Shown here piece by piece: positions 35,114 through 48,106 of a stretch of DNA of 64,000 nucleotides (position 1 is the stretch's first letter; each line of letters starts with the position of its first letter). The stretch spans positions 31,465,243-31,529,242 of the forward strand of contig OX439129.1 in assembly GCA_949318235.1 (NCBI GenBank), written 5' to 3'. This DNA comes from Ecdyonurus torrentis (taxonomy: Eukaryota; Arthropoda; Insecta; Ephemeroptera; Heptageniidae). The position numbers were made by a program, and so were the translations under genes. Below the pieces are notes generated by a model that saw only the letters and a program-made list of their open reading frames with translations, was not told where the DNA came from and searched no databases.

Positions 35114-35296
35114 GAGAAGGCTCGCAATACTCATAGAAAAGCTGTAGAAAATGGTAACGCCTATGTTATAACACTTGAGATCCCATCTGCTATAGGGCTA
35201 CGATTCCTTGACTTGACTCGTTGCTTTGCTCCTATATACACTACTCTGCGTTTATTATACACACACACACACACACACACACACAAACCAATATAA
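35114..35296 (+). other. exon-like open segment, unrecognised
   Basis: A TTTAG acceptor-like site with an upstream T-rich stretch ends at 35113. It is followed by a frame open for 60 codons to TAA 35294-35296. The first 48 or so residues have a balanced composition (for example AVENGNAYVITLEIPSAIGL) unlike the background, after which the frame enters a (CA)n tract and becomes HTHT. A possible donor AATG|GTAACG lies at about 35153. It could be a real exon of a gene whose other exons lie outside, a remnant, or chance. No domain is recognised. Confidence 0.2.
35259..35285. repeat. (CA)13 microsatellite
   Basis: Pure AC/CA tract of about 27 bp. Confidence 0.95.
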
Positions 35297-35879
35297 CACG
35301 TCTTCTTTCCCCCTTTAAAATCTTCTATATAAGACGATTCTCTTTTCTTTTCTTTCCTTTTTTTTGTATTTATTTATCCAATGCAATCATGATGGGGGTC
35401 CATTCTCGATCAGAAAATATATAATCCTATGTTGTGCTAAGTGTTTTTTTACTCTATAACATACAAAATACAAAGCAATTGTATATGCACTCCAAATCTC
35501 CAAGTTCTATTTTTAAATTTTTATTTTTAAAGGTCACTGCATTTTATGTAAAGTGGAAAAGAAAATATATATATGTATTATTCTTTAGGGGAGAAAATTG
35601 CAATCCGATTATGGTATATTTTCTTCTGCATTTTTTTTTTTTTTTTTATTAAAAATGTTTTAGTGGAGATCATTTAAAAACATATTAAATTATTATATTC
35701 TTCGGTGCTTGCTTATTCTTTTTTTTTTTTCTGTAGTGATTGAATTACTATCCTCCGCTAGTACATTATATATAATATTATTGTATCCTTATTTTTATTA
35801 CTTGAAGGAGTTTTTATTTTCATTTGAGGACTGTATTGTTGTTTAGTAAACGGATAAACAATGGTCAGTCATAATAATG
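35297..35879. other. AT-rich spacer
   Basis: T-rich runs only. Confidence 0.55.
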
Positions 35880-36003
35880 TACAGCTCTGGCCAAAAGTCA
35901 GAGAATAAGGCAGCGGCGGCTGCGGCGTTTTCTCATAAAGATAAATTAATGTGGTTTCAGGTTGCCTAAGCAAATCGTTCTGAAACTTTTGGCCAGAGCT
36001 GTA
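35880..36003 (+). mobile_element. 124-bp TA-flanked MITE, copy A
   Basis: TACAGCTCTGGCCAAAAGT at the left and its complement at the right give 18-bp inverted ends inside TA dinucleotides (35880-35881 and 36002-36003). The interior has a GC-rich block GCAGCGGCGGCTGCGGCG at one end. It is 124 bp including TA, identical in length to the copies at 47983 and 58865. TA duplications and a length of about 120 bp indicate a Tc1/mariner-type MITE. Confidence 0.92.
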
Positions 36004-37542
36004 CATTGTTATGGAACATTATTTACTTTGTGTTTACCAACAGATTGTAAATTTTTACACCATCAATCAAAATTTTCAAAAATTTAATAGTAGAATAATA
36101 AGAATATAATAATAAGAAAATTCACTTATAATAATTGTTTATGCTGTTTTGTGGTAACATTTTCTAGGCTTGTTCCTTTTGTGGTCTCTTAATAAAAACC
36201 ATTTTATTATATAGTTATCAATAACATTATACAAATCAAATTCACACACACTCACATACGCATAACAACAAGTACACAATCATTCTAGGGATTTTCAATT
36301 ACGAGTATATTCATATAAAAGGAAAACTTTATTGCAAAATTAATAGCTTTTATTTTGCCAGAAGCATAAAAATACAAACAATTTATTTGTGATATAGGGA
36401 AACAATTTTTTTTTTATCCAAATGTATAAAGTCAATGCCAGTGCCTACACAAGATGAAGATTAAACTTACTATTTTATACTGTTTGACTAATACAACGCT
36501 TTTTATATACTGATATTTATAATTTAAGTACCTTTTTATTTTAGGATCTCATAATAACCAAGGTTTATAAACCTTGATAATAACTACTTATATTTTTACA
36601 AATTGAAACGAAAAAAAAAATCTGTTTTTTATTTGCTGACATAAAAACTAACACATTTGGACCCATATGTGATGTTTTACCCACTAAATTAAGGTTAACA
36701 AATACTTTTTTTTTCTTTTCCATTAAAGTTCTGAAGTTCATATTATTATGTGATAATATAAAAGATCAATTCTTTAATGTGTATATATTTCCACATTACG
36801 TTATCTTACTTTCATTTTTATATTTTATATAACAGACCTTCATCAATATTGCATGAATTTGTTGATATAATCTAACAGTTTGAAGGATGAAAGCGTTACA
36901 TTTTAATTTTAATATATTCTACTTTTGCATGTTTGCATATTCAACCAAACCACTATTCGTTTTCTTCTCTATTTTTTGCTTCCTTTTTCTTTAACTGAAA
37001 TACAAAAAAAAAATTCAATTCTTTTTTACTTTGACCTAATTTTACTATTATTATTTCATGTTGATGAATAAAAGGATGTATATTACACCTTTATTTATTT
37101 AAATTATAGCAATTTACACTACAAGCACGCACAAAAGATTTTGGTTTTTTACTATTTTATTATACACATTCTTACTTTCATTCAAAGGCATAATATACAT
37201 ATACATTGTTATTATATAATATAATAGAAAATTGCTTTTGTATTTTATAATACGGTTATGCATATATGATATAAACATAAAACTAGCATAATATTCTATA
37301 TGAAATATTTCAAAAGTAAGAAATAAAAAATATATAATGCTTCTATACTTTAAATATTAAAAAAATATATATATATTAGAATCTTAAAATAAAACCATAA
37401 TAATTTAACTGTTTTTTTATTTTGTTGTAAAAAGCTGTGTTTTTTTTTTTTTTTTTTTAGTATAGCATGTACTTTTCTGCTTTCATTATTAATTAAAACG
37501 TAGTGCGTGTACTGTACTTCCAGTCTTATATTTTTCTATATA

Positions 37543-37549
<7 letters not shown>
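36004..37549. other. AT-rich spacer with one palindrome
   Basis: A perfect 18-bp palindrome CAAGGTTTATAAACCTTG lies at 36559-36576. Otherwise background, with T20 at about 37440-37459. Confidence 0.55.
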
Positions 37550-37631
<82 letters not shown>

Positions 37632-37712
37632 CATACATACATACATACATACATACATACATACATACATACATACATACATACATACATACATACATAC
37701 ATACATACATAC
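37550..37712. repeat. (TA)n-(CATA)n compound microsatellite
   Basis: TA (37550-37626) turns into about 21 copies of ACAT/CATA (37626-37712), giving YMCV and YIHT artefact frames. Confidence 0.97.
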
Positions 37713-38695
37713 ACTTAAACACGGTACACTGCTATCTTATTTTATGTGTACGTAATGTCGTAACTACCTTTTGTCTAGTAATGAGGCATGGAAATAAAAT
37801 GTACGACATGTACAGTACATATAATTTTTATATCCACATTTAAAATTTATAAGTGTACTGAGAGCTTTACCAACATATACTCTAAATACAATAAAAATTA
37901 ATGTAATAACAATAAAAAAACTAATTAATTGCATTGCTTCAAGCAAAAATGAAAATATGATCATATATAATAATGTTTTTTTTATTTGAAAAAAAAAGCG
38001 TATTCAAGACTTTTTTTTTTTTTTTTTTTCATTAAAAAAAACACACACACACAAAGGTTATACAAAAGCAGTGTAAATATCCAGAAGTAGGATCGTTTAT
38101 TATAAAACCATCTCTTTTTGTTAACAAAACTTTTATTTTTACTCTATAAAGTTACACAAAGAGATTTTAATATTATAAACAATGAAATAAAAAACCACAG
38201 AAATGATATCTTATTTCTCTGATGTAAAATTTTAACTAAATTTATTGGAGCGTATAAATAAATACGTTCTAATATACACAGATATGGACATTTTTACTTA
38301 CTTTATACATAAGGGTATTTTGTACTTTTTTTTTTTAAATCATTATTTGATCTAAATTTTATTCATTGATGAAGAAAGTTATAACCTTTTATTTTATTAT
38401 TCTTAAAATTATTTTTAGAGCTTAAAATATTTATAGAAAGTTACTTAAGAAGGATCAATACTTAATTAAATTTGTATAAAAATTAACTATGGTTCAATAA
38501 ATTTATTTCTAGAGGAACTTTTTGTTGCTGTGGTTTTGCATACTTTTAAAAGACTTTAATGGTTAAAGTAACGTTTTGTATAAAGATTTTTACTCTTATT
38601 AGATGTCATATTGAATGTTAATATTAATAATATACATATTTAATATACAGTTAGATATTTATAAATTAATTTTGAACCATTTTATTATTTAAATA
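37713..38695. other. AT-rich spacer
   Basis: T20 at about 38011-38030 and a short CA run at 38042-38053. No gene. Confidence 0.55.
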
Positions 38696-39099
38696 TTAAG
38701 GGGGTAGGTGACCGACTGATATCTCGCAAACTAGGACGGTTGCGAATAATAATAATAACACAAAGTAAAGAAGAAATGTTACTGAAAAATTTAGTTATGT
38801 CAAACATGTGAAAGCACGATCAAATATTTAAGTTATTACACTTTAAAGATAACATGTAAATGTGGAAATTTAAATTTGAGCGGAAAATTTTAGTCAAATT
38901 AGAAACTTTTTTACAAGTAAAAATACCATCAAAAAATTTTTTTTGGTATAACAAAATATATTTTAAATTTACTTGATTTTATTTAAAAAAAATTGTAGTG
39001 TTTGTTTTATTGGAATTAAATCACGTACAAAAAATTATTGTAAAAATATAGTTCTTCTTTTAGCGATTTCCGGTCCAAGTCGGTCCCCCACCGCCTTAA
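38696..39099. mobile_element. TTAA-flanked element with short inverted ends
   Basis: Left TTAAGGGGGTAGGTGACCGA and, read inward from the right, TTAAGGCGGTGGGGGACCGA match at most positions over about 23 bp. TTAA lies at 38696-38699 and 39096-39099. The 396-bp interior is AT-rich with no coding frame. The TTAA target suggests piggyBac-like mobilisation (inference). The termini differ from the TTAAAGG families elsewhere in the window, so it is a separate family. Confidence 0.68.
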
Positions 39100-39157
39100 T
39101 ACAACTAAAATATTATAATGAAATAACTACTGTAATAATTACTGAATGTATTTCTAT

Positions 39158-39422
39158 GACATGTTATAAAAGTTTTACTTTGTTTTTCGTTTACATATAT
39201 AAACAAGATGACATTTTGTATAATATTTTACATTTTGAACATGTTAAATTATTTAACGATACAAGTTCAGTTATTAAAATATAATAACTGAACGGTGACA
39301 TTATGTAAAAATTTTACCTTGTTTTTCTTTGACGTTCATAAACAAGATGACAATGTACAAAATATTTTACTTTTGATATTTAAAACATGTTAAATTATTT
39401 AGGAAAAAATATGCTACAAGTT
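39158..39422 (+). repeat. diverged tandem duplication
   Basis: Unit 1 (39158-39267) and unit 2 (39297-39422) share ordered blocks: GACAT..TAAAA, TTTTAC(T/C)TTGTTTTTC, AAACAAGATGACA, AATATTTTAC, ACATGTTAAATTATTTA and CAAGTT. The repeat period is about 139 bp with indels. It is non-coding. Confidence 0.75.
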
Positions 39423-39797
39423 TAATAATACAAGAATAAAATATGTGTACGTATAAATGTTTTACAATGCAACAAGTTTTTGGTGGTATAAAATATAATA
39501 CATAATTCATCTTAAATAATATGATGACACATGATACAAGTATACTTTGACGTAGCATAGTAGTTAGAGATTATAGAAAACCACGACACTGTGGTTTTAC
39601 AAAGCTTCACTGCTTCTTCTTACTATGACATTATAACATGTAATTTTAAACCTATAAAGAAGCTGCTATACTTAAAGTATCTTATTTTATTTATGATATT
39701 ATACTATCTACTATATTATATACGTGATGAGAAAACTTTAAATTAAAAATTGTAGGGAAATTGAGTTTTAATATTATGATGTTGTAATTAAGTTACC

Positions 39798-40132
39798 TTA
39801 AAGGCGTAGAATACTTTGAACAAAAAACTTGCTTAATATCTTAAAATACCTAAATATCAACATTGATTTGGCCGGAGTCATTGATTTCTAATTTATTTTC
39901 CTTTCACAAAATGGCAGTTGTGGGTTTATGACGTCATAACTTGATTGTTTTCGCGCACGTGGACCAGGCGATCTGTGACGTCAGAAACCCGCAACTGCTA
40001 TTTTGTGAACGGAAAATAAATTAGAAATTAAAAATTAACAATTCTGGCCAAATCAAAGTTAATATTTAGGTAAGATATTAAGATATTAAGATATTAGACA
40101 TGTTTTTTGTTCTAAGTGTTCCATGCCTTTAA
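39798..40132. mobile_element. TTAA-bounded palindromic MITE, copy 2
   Basis: It starts TTAAAGGCGTAGAATAC and ends GTGTTCCATGCCTTTAA. The interior matches copy 1 (1342-1657) over GATTTGGCCGGAGTCATTG and ATTTCTAATTTATTTTCC. Its two arms have diverged from each other, with indels and extra GATATTAA units near the right end, so it is 335 bp and older than copy 1. TGACGTCA occurs twice (39929-39936, 39976-39983). It is non-coding. Confidence 0.87.
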
Positions 40133-40423
40133 TTAATTGAGAATTTAGTAAACATGGTCTATATGAGAAATTTTAATAAAGAGAAGACATGTTTTTAAAG
40201 AATTTAATGTACTTCATTAAGAACTCCTCACAAATGTGATTTACTATAATAATAATTATTATATTGTTTTGTATTGTGTAAAACTGAAAGTATATCATTT
40301 AAAAGATTAAACTAACTTGCAAATGTTTTTATAAAGATGACTATGTATAATTATTTTACAATTGATTAAACTTTATAATGTAGGATTTCATATAAAAAAA
40401 TAAATATATATTATGGATAACTG
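40133..40423. other. AT-rich spacer
   Basis: Nothing recognised. Confidence 0.6.
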
Positions 40424-40560
40424 CTATCCCAGTAAACCACAGATTTTTCATTGAAGAGTGTCACTCCTAGCTCACGTAACGTCACTGGTAGCATGACGTT
40501 CTTGAATCGGACAAGTAATTACAATTCACGTGTGAAAAAACTGTGGTTTACTAGGACAGT
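40424..40560. mobile_element. small inverted-repeat element
   Basis: CTATCCCAGTAAACCACAG at the left pairs with CTGTGGTTTACTAGGACAG at the right, arms extending to about 27 bp through a run of A/T. The roughly 75-bp centre is GC-richer and carries ACGTCA-type half sites (AACGTCACTGG and ATGACGTTC). TA follows the right end, but no clear left TA is present. Confidence 0.65.
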
Positions 40561-41105
40561 ATATCTGTGAATTGAAGTTCAAATTAAGTTATAATTTAAA
40601 TATAAGATATGCATGATATTATAAATAGGTGTAGTGAAATATTTTGCAATGTTAGTATTTAAAAACTATACTCTATATATATATACTCTACTCTATATAC
40701 TCTACTATAACTTTACACTCACGTAACAATTACAAATGTAATTATAGTCCATAATTAACCAAAACAAGTTATACATCTCTGTGGTATGATATTGTGGTGA
40801 AATTCTATCACAGCAAATTTAACCAATTTAACATTTCTCTTGCTTCAGGTCAACTGTGTTGAAACAATTACTGTTGTTTTCATATTGCTTTGCTCAAATT
40901 ATTATGTATGTACATTTATGACATATTAATTATAAAATTGTCATTTTACTAGAAAGGTTAATTTAAAATAGCATATTGCAGTTACTTTATAATAAATAAA
41001 TAGCGAAGTGTTGTTATTGTAACGTATATAGAAAAGCTAGTAAGTCTATCTGTAGATGATGATGGTTCAAATAGCATCAAATAATTAATTCCCTACTGGC
41101 CAACC
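40561..41105. other. AT-rich spacer
   Basis: Short degenerate CTCTATATA repeats at 40670-40710. No gene. Confidence 0.55.
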
Positions 41106-41251
<146 letters not shown>

Positions 41252-42284
41252 TACCCGACGCTTTGGGATCGAACGACACATCTTAGCGACTGCTATATAT
41301 ACGACAAGTAACGTTGCTTTTCAGTTTATCTGATCTTTTTATCCTTCATATAAGAAGAGTAATGAGTGTAGGCTTTCCTTTTCTTAATCCCCAACTGACG
41401 CTATTCTGTCTCGTTACAAAAATTACGAAAACTGTCGTAGTAGAACGGTAACTTACGCAATCAAATCATGAACAATTTATTTCTCGAAACAAAATGTTAA
41501 CGATTTTACATGCTATAAAATCTCGATTTTTTGATATTATAATATATGTAAATAGAATATTCAATCAATTTATATAAGCATAACCTGGGGACTCGCGTAA
41601 TAAATTATTAATGTCCCTTTAAATTGCTACTTTATTTTATAGCTTCAATGTATATGAATCATCTAATATTATGTAGAAATTTACTTTTTTATAACATCAA
41701 TTTAAATTTACTATTGAAAATAGTTTTTAAAAAATTACAAGTTTGAAATAGCATTGCAGTGCTTCTGTATTCTAATGTTCTCTATATGCAAATTTAATCC
41801 GTATTTTATCGTTATCACAATTATGCCTATCTCTACCTTTTTACTTATTTCTCCGAGCCATATTTGCAGCACTATACATAATTAGCATATTTTGCATCCT
41901 GATGAGTGGGAAAACTTAATTTTATACGGTCTGCAATTTTAAATGATGATTTAGCGCTATAAATTGTAAGATATAATTTTATTTTTTTGTTTTAGGAGAG
42001 ATAGCAACATTGCTTTGGCAAAAAATCAATTTTAATACACTTTTGTTTAAAATAATTAAACATTCAACTATAAAGATTATAATGCAACATTAAATATAAT
42101 AGAGTTATTACTTACGTATAACAAAAAATATATATTTAGCAGTTTGCTTAAAATTTTCTTGGCTCTGTATTTCAATCGTAAAATAAATCCTTTTGAAACC
42201 AAAAGCTATGAAAAAAAAAAATTATCTCACCAACTTTATCTTCATTTTCAACACCATGGATTTTTACATAATATTATAAATATT

Positions 42285-42285
<1 letters not shown>
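41252..42285. other. AT-rich spacer
   Basis: No feature supported. Confidence 0.55.

Positions 42286-42340
<55 letters not shown>
42286..42340. repeat. (CT)27 microsatellite
   Basis: Pure CT tract of about 55 bp. Confidence 0.96.
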
Positions 42341-42346
<6 letters not shown>

Positions 42347-42791
42347 GACATTTTTTCTCATTTCGTTCTCTGACATGCATAATGTTGTACTATGTTATAT
42401 TTAATAACAAGACTCAAGCTGGAATTGAAAATCATGAGAATGTAAGTTTTTTCCTTTACAATGTGCCATTATAATGTCTGCATGTTTTTCAGTATGTATT
42501 TTTTTGTTTAAAAATAAAAAAATACTTCAGTAAAAAATGTTAAAAACATGGTTCAACTCAAGAGAAAAATAATTGAATTATTTTTTAACGTAATATTTTG
42601 TCTACCATCACAAGCAAACATATCTTAAAATATTATTAACTATTTAGTTTGCTATTAACTATCATATTTATGGCTATTATTTGGTGGCAAAAACTTGAAA
42701 TAATTGTACTCTAATGCTAATAAATAACTTGAAGTGCAACAATTTTAATATAAATAAATTGAAAGCAATGACAAAACCAGACGTTTAATTT

Positions 42792-42827
<36 letters not shown>

Positions 42828-43801
42828 CACTCCGCATTATGGGTTAAAAGTACAAAATAAAGCACAAAAATACTTCATAGATAGAATAAATTTATCAGAT
42901 ACAGTAAAGAAATATAATATACAATAGAGAATATTATTGCGATTGCATTTATCTTACTCTAAATGGTTCTTATTTGACATGAATGTTTTATTGTATAATA
43001 TTACTATGCAAAATTATTCCAACAATCGTTGTAAGTAAAACATAGAATAAAGATTGTAAATTATGTAAATTGATTTCTATTATACTTGACACGATATCTT
43101 TTTTTTTTTTTTTTTTCCAATCTTAATCCTATAAATATGCAATTTACGATAATAATGCATCACTAATCGTTAATATCTTGAGTGTTTCTCTCTCTCTCTC
43201 TCTTTCTCTTTTCTTTCGGCGTAAAGTACTTTTATATATTATATAATATAATGTTATAACAAGTAAAATTATTATCAAATTAATTCATTTCAAAGCAAAA
43301 TCCCATTTTCGAGATAATTAAATTTTCTAAACAATGTCTTAGAAATTTATATAATACACGCAAAAGGTGTTATATCAAAGTGACACTTAAATCTATCTGG
43401 TGCAAAATTATAAAATTAGCAGAGAATTTATTATATATAATCCTGTTTTATGTAAATTATTGAACTATTTTATTATAGAAATTTGAGAGTAATAAAAGTA
43501 GAAATATTTGTGTAACTGCGATATAACATAAATTACGTATATTCAGCAACACGTATCTCTACTTAATAAACTCTTTTATGGTAACGATTTGAATGTAGAT
43601 TTCAATATTTTGGGAAACAATTACATTATTTATAAGATTATTAAGAAATTATAAAAACAATCAGTATTCAAATTCAAATTATTATTAATTTTAATGATAT
43701 AATTGTAGCTAAATTTTGCACGTACATGAATAAAATTGGAATGCATGAAATATTTCACCATTTTGTGGGAGGGGGCGAGGGTAACCCTAATATATTTTTA
43801 A

Positions 43802-43832
<31 letters not shown>

Positions 43833-45534
43833 TTTTTTTAATATTGTATAATACGACATTTATCAACACAAACTCGATCGAAAAGTAATTAAAGTTTAGC
43901 TAAAACCGGTGCTTAATTACAGACGCACAAACTAGAATGAAAAACACAAATGAAAACACATTTTATACATTTGTATTAATTATTTTGTATATTATATTGT
44001 AAATATTATATTTTACCATAAGAAGAAGAATGTTTTAATATAAATAGTTTTATAAATAGTTTTATAAATATTATAGTCAACTTAATGCACAAATTTAATA
44101 ATGATAATTAATTAGTACTGGTAGAATGTATGGTAAAATAAAGATAGACTGTATTTTTGTAATGTACAAAACACTACTTGCCTGTTACCATATACAAAAT
44201 TAAATCTTTTTATAGAAATTTCTAGAGTACCTCATTGAAGAGGGAAAAAAATAAACGTTTCTGGTTAAATGAAAAGAGAAGTATCATAAATCATCATAAT
44301 ATTTTATTTCTATGCAAATTGTAACATCTTTATGCTCTAGATACGTTTATTTTATTTCTATTTTTCTATAGCTTGGCATTTTTTTAATATTTTTTTTATA
44401 TATATTTTATCAAACTAACTTTTTCTATCTGGTATTGCTTCAGTAACTTTTTTAATTCTATTTTTTGAAAAGAAAATAATAATAATATGATGAATAATTA
44501 ATAATAGTAATAATAAAAAAATACAAATAGTGTTTTTATTTTCCATGCATTTCATTTATGTACGTATATACTTTTTACTTCCATAACTTTACAAAAATAG
44601 TTCAATAGGATATTACCTTGAATTTACAGTATTAATGCATGTACTATAATGTATACATTTCAATATGTGCAATATGTGTTTCAGTTTAAATTTTCTTTGA
44701 TGATTTATCTAATTATTGAAAACACTTACATTCAAAAGAAGAAAATCTAATGAGTTTAAATTTTATAATTTGTTTTGAAATCTATATTATACTAGGTATA
44801 TATAATGTAGAAAATCAATAGCAAAAAAAATACAATCAAGTTGAAAATCTCTTAGCTAAAATAATATAATTTGCAGGTATAAGTTTTGCGTATCTCTAGT
44901 GTTTTACTAAAAGCCCCAGTGTGGCTAAAGTGAAGTTGAAATAATGAATTCTATAGTGAACCCTAGGGATCAAGCACCTGAATTTGATAGCCCTAAACTC
45001 TTACAAGCAATATTAAATTAATTTTAACTTTATACATTGCACTGCTTTCAAATTATATGAAAATTTTATATACCTGTAGTAAATAATGTCACACTGACTT
45101 TAAAAAAAAAAAAAAAAAAGTAATATTATTTAAAAAGTAAAAGCTTTTAACACTTCGTTTCATAGAGTGCTATTAAAATGCATTTATTATCAAGTATATA
45201 TTATATTTTTTTAATTATTTAATGGGATTTTATTCATTTTTAATTTACTTTAAAACATTTTTAAACGTAATGAAAAATTATTGTAAAAATATTATTTATA
45301 AAATATAACAGTGGGAAAAAAAACTCCACAGAAAACATTGCTATGCATATTATTTAAAATTACAGTCAGACCACAAAGTCAGACTAGCTTTAAAATGAAG
45401 CATGAACAATGACAACCGGAAGTAGTGTATATTTTAATAGTTTTAATAGTAGAAGTAACACAACACATTTTGCAGGTTATTTTATTTGTAATTCGAATTA
45501 TATAACGTCAAATATGGAATATTTTTTCTCTTTC
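42341..45534. other. AT-rich region with short repeats
   Basis: T24 at 42799-42822, T run at 43101-43117, (CT)10 at 43185-43204 and a T-rich stretch at 43803-43840. No gene or transposon end recognised. Confidence 0.5.
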
Positions 45535-45580
45535 TTTCTTTCTTTCTCTCTCTCTCTCACTCTCTCTCTAACTCTCTCGT
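45535..45580. repeat. impure (CT)n microsatellite
   Basis: TTTCTTTC followed by CT with A interruptions. Confidence 0.85.
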
Positions 45581-45704
45581 TGAATACAAAAAAGGCGTTA
45601 CCAAGTTTCGTTTTAGAGTAGTTCACCGTTATACTGAATGTAAAAGTGTATATCGTGTATATGTCTCTTATAAATCCATTTGTGAAACAAATAATCCAAC
45701 TGTG

Positions 45705-45706
<2 letters not shown>

Positions 45707-45738
<32 letters not shown>
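45707..45738. repeat. (GA)16 microsatellite
   Basis: Pure GA tract. Confidence 0.95.
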
Positions 45739-45742
<4 letters not shown>

Positions 45743-45776
45743 CAGATGTCAGTCCTTTCACTCTAAGTTTGCCTGC

Positions 45777-45812
45777 TACTGTTGCGGCTGCTACTGTTGC
45801 TGCTGCTGCTGT
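45777..45812. repeat. imperfect (GCT)n trinucleotide tract
   Basis: GCTGCTACTGTTGCTGCTGC-type repeat. It is the only GC-rich triplet run in the window. The frames through it are not otherwise gene-like. Confidence 0.7.
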
Positions 45813-46459
45813 GTTGCTCATATACATACAACCATAAGGTTACTGAATTTAGCATCAGGCAAAGAGGAACTTTGCCATCTTCCAAGTTTTGCAGTTGACT
45901 TATATACAGCTATAGCATAATGCCATGCCATTCACAGACCAGAACTAAAGAAACACCAGCACTCAAATATTTCGTATCTAAAATAATAATAATAGTAAAA
46001 AGACAAAAAAAAAAATCTAAAAGATTTGAAACCATAGTAAAGATTCATGGTAACACCTTTATTTATCGTTATGTTATTTTTTTTCTTACCCTATTCAAAG
46101 AGCTTAGTAGTCTTTTTCTCTGGATTCGAGCCAGTACATGCCAAATCCTCATTTCATATTGAAATATTGCTACACTGTAAAAAAAAAAAAAAGCAAAAGT
46201 TCAAAATATAAGTATTAAAAGCGTACACATACTCAAAATAAATATGTAATCAATAAAAAATTATCGTTATAAGTAAGACAAAAGTGGAAGGAAAAAAAAG
46301 TAAAATCCTTAGAAGTACAATACTGTACGAAATAAAAACCTAAACATATTAATAAATACAAGATATACGTGTATAATCAATTCCATTCAAGATTTACATT
46401 ATAGATATTAAGTTAATTAAAATACGAGTGACCTAAATAATTAATTTAGCTTCATTAGT
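45813..46459. other. AT-rich spacer
   Basis: Slightly GC-richer to about 45960, then background. No gene supported. Confidence 0.5.
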
Positions 46460-47332
46460 CAAGTGCTATAAGCCAAAGTTTTCAGTCCATGGACAATTTT
46501 GTGGGTTTTATATTACCTATTTTAATATATTTATAAAAGTTAAGCTTCTTTCTCTCTTTGATACAAGTAATTTTTTTAGAAACACTCTTTGACCATATAG
46601 TGAAACCCTATGTAGTATGTTGCGTTTTTTCTGATTATTATAAGATCAAAGCTAATTTTTTAGGTACAGTAAAAAAAAAAAAAAAAAAAAATGATAAGCT
46701 ACAAAAAACCTAGTTTTTCTTTTATTTATATGTAATCTTTTAACTTCTCATAATGAACTGAATACTAATTTATTTACGCTTGAAATACGTGTTGCTTAAC
46801 ACAGTTAAAGTTTACAATGCATAAAAATTTTATGTTGTCACCAACAAATTTTATATTTTTAGTGTAAGAGGAAAAAAATGGAAATAATTTAATTATATTT
46901 TTGACAAAATAAGCTTGTATTTTTTATTTTTTAATTAAATTATTCCTTTTCTTGATTTTTTATGAAAAATTTTAATTAGATATAATGAAAAGCATTTTAT
47001 TAATTTATAAATTAATTAAATTTTTTGTTATTCTTTAATCTTAATATTTATTAAACGCTATTACGTAATTAACACTTTAAAAAAGTTATTATTTTCATTT
47101 AAATTGTGATATGATTTTTTAAAATAATTTTCCAAAACACTACAAAATAACAAAGTACCTTATACAATAATACATAAGAACCACATTGTTACTCAAAGCA
47201 TTATAAATTATGTGAAAGATCAATAATATATCAGTATAAAAATGTATAGGAATTTTAAATACATTAGATATCAGATAAAAAGTTTAATTGGGACCTTAAT
47301 TTGAAAAACTTTGGCTTACAAACCCTATATAT
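46460..47332. mobile_element. decayed hAT-like non-autonomous element
   Basis: TAAGCCAAAGTTTTCA near the left end and TGAAAAACTTTGGCTTA near the right are inverted repeats with one indel. The left end continues CAGTCCATGGAC, a phrase common in hAT-type MITE termini. The outermost bases (CAAGTG left; TAGGGT read inward from the right) have diverged, and the 8-bp flanks do not match. The 850-bp interior is AT-rich with A23 at about 46670-46691 and no coding frame. Confidence 0.45.
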
Positions 47333-47982
47333 ATTTTTTTTTTCTTAAGATTTGTTCTTACTGAGTTTAACCCCTAAGCAAACTTTTTCAAATTAAATTA
47401 CCTTAATTCAATTATCATGAGATAAGCATTCTTGTGGAGGAATTTGCTCAAGAATTTTCTGCTTTCTTTATTCATTTCTAGTTAGTTTTCCTCATTTTCA
47501 AATTGTTTAAACGCATTTTTTAATAATAATTATTATAATAAACTCAAATTAATCATTCAATGGCAGAGGAAATTACAAAAACATTTAAAAATATTTCTAT
47601 ATATATATAAAAAAAAATAATAAAAAAAAGCATATAAATAAATTTATTTACAATAAATCCAATCAGAAATTCAATAAAAAAAAATTTGAAATAGATCATA
47701 CTTTCATTTTGTTTGAAGCTATGTTTAATATAATAATCATAAGGAAAAGAGAAGAAACTTTTTTTCTCTCTCTTTTTTTTTTGTGTGTGCTGTAGGATAG
47801 GTTTTGAAACAATTGTAATCAATTTCCCTTTATATACAGTTCTTTTATTAATGTGTACAGGAAACAAAAGATAAAAATTACAAAGGCGTTAAATTAAAAT
47901 TGAACAAGAACTTTTATGAACTAACAGTAAAAGAAAACTACCCGCAAGTAAAAGTAAAGAGTACTCATTTAAAATATTACTG
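47333..47982. other. AT-rich spacer
   Basis: No supported features. Confidence 0.55.
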
Positions 47983-48106
47983 TACAGCTCTGGCCAAAAG
48001 TTTGAGAACGATTTGTATAGGCAACCCGCAACCACACTATGCTATCTTTATGGGAAAACGCTGCGACCGCCGCTGCCCCGTTCTTAAACTTTTGGCCAGA
48101 GCTGTA
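47983..48106 (-). mobile_element. 124-bp TA-flanked MITE, copy B
   Basis: Same ends as copy A (ACAGCTCTGGCCAAAAGT inverted) with TA at 47983-47984 and 48105-48106, inserted in the opposite orientation: the GC-rich CGACCGCCGCTGCCCCG block is on the right. A 77-codon frame running through it is fortuitous. Confidence 0.92.

Noticed and set aside
39158..39422. CRISPR-like or other regularly spaced array
   Set aside because: Only two diverged units, and the DNA is eukaryotic; no array of short repeats with unique spacers exists in the window.
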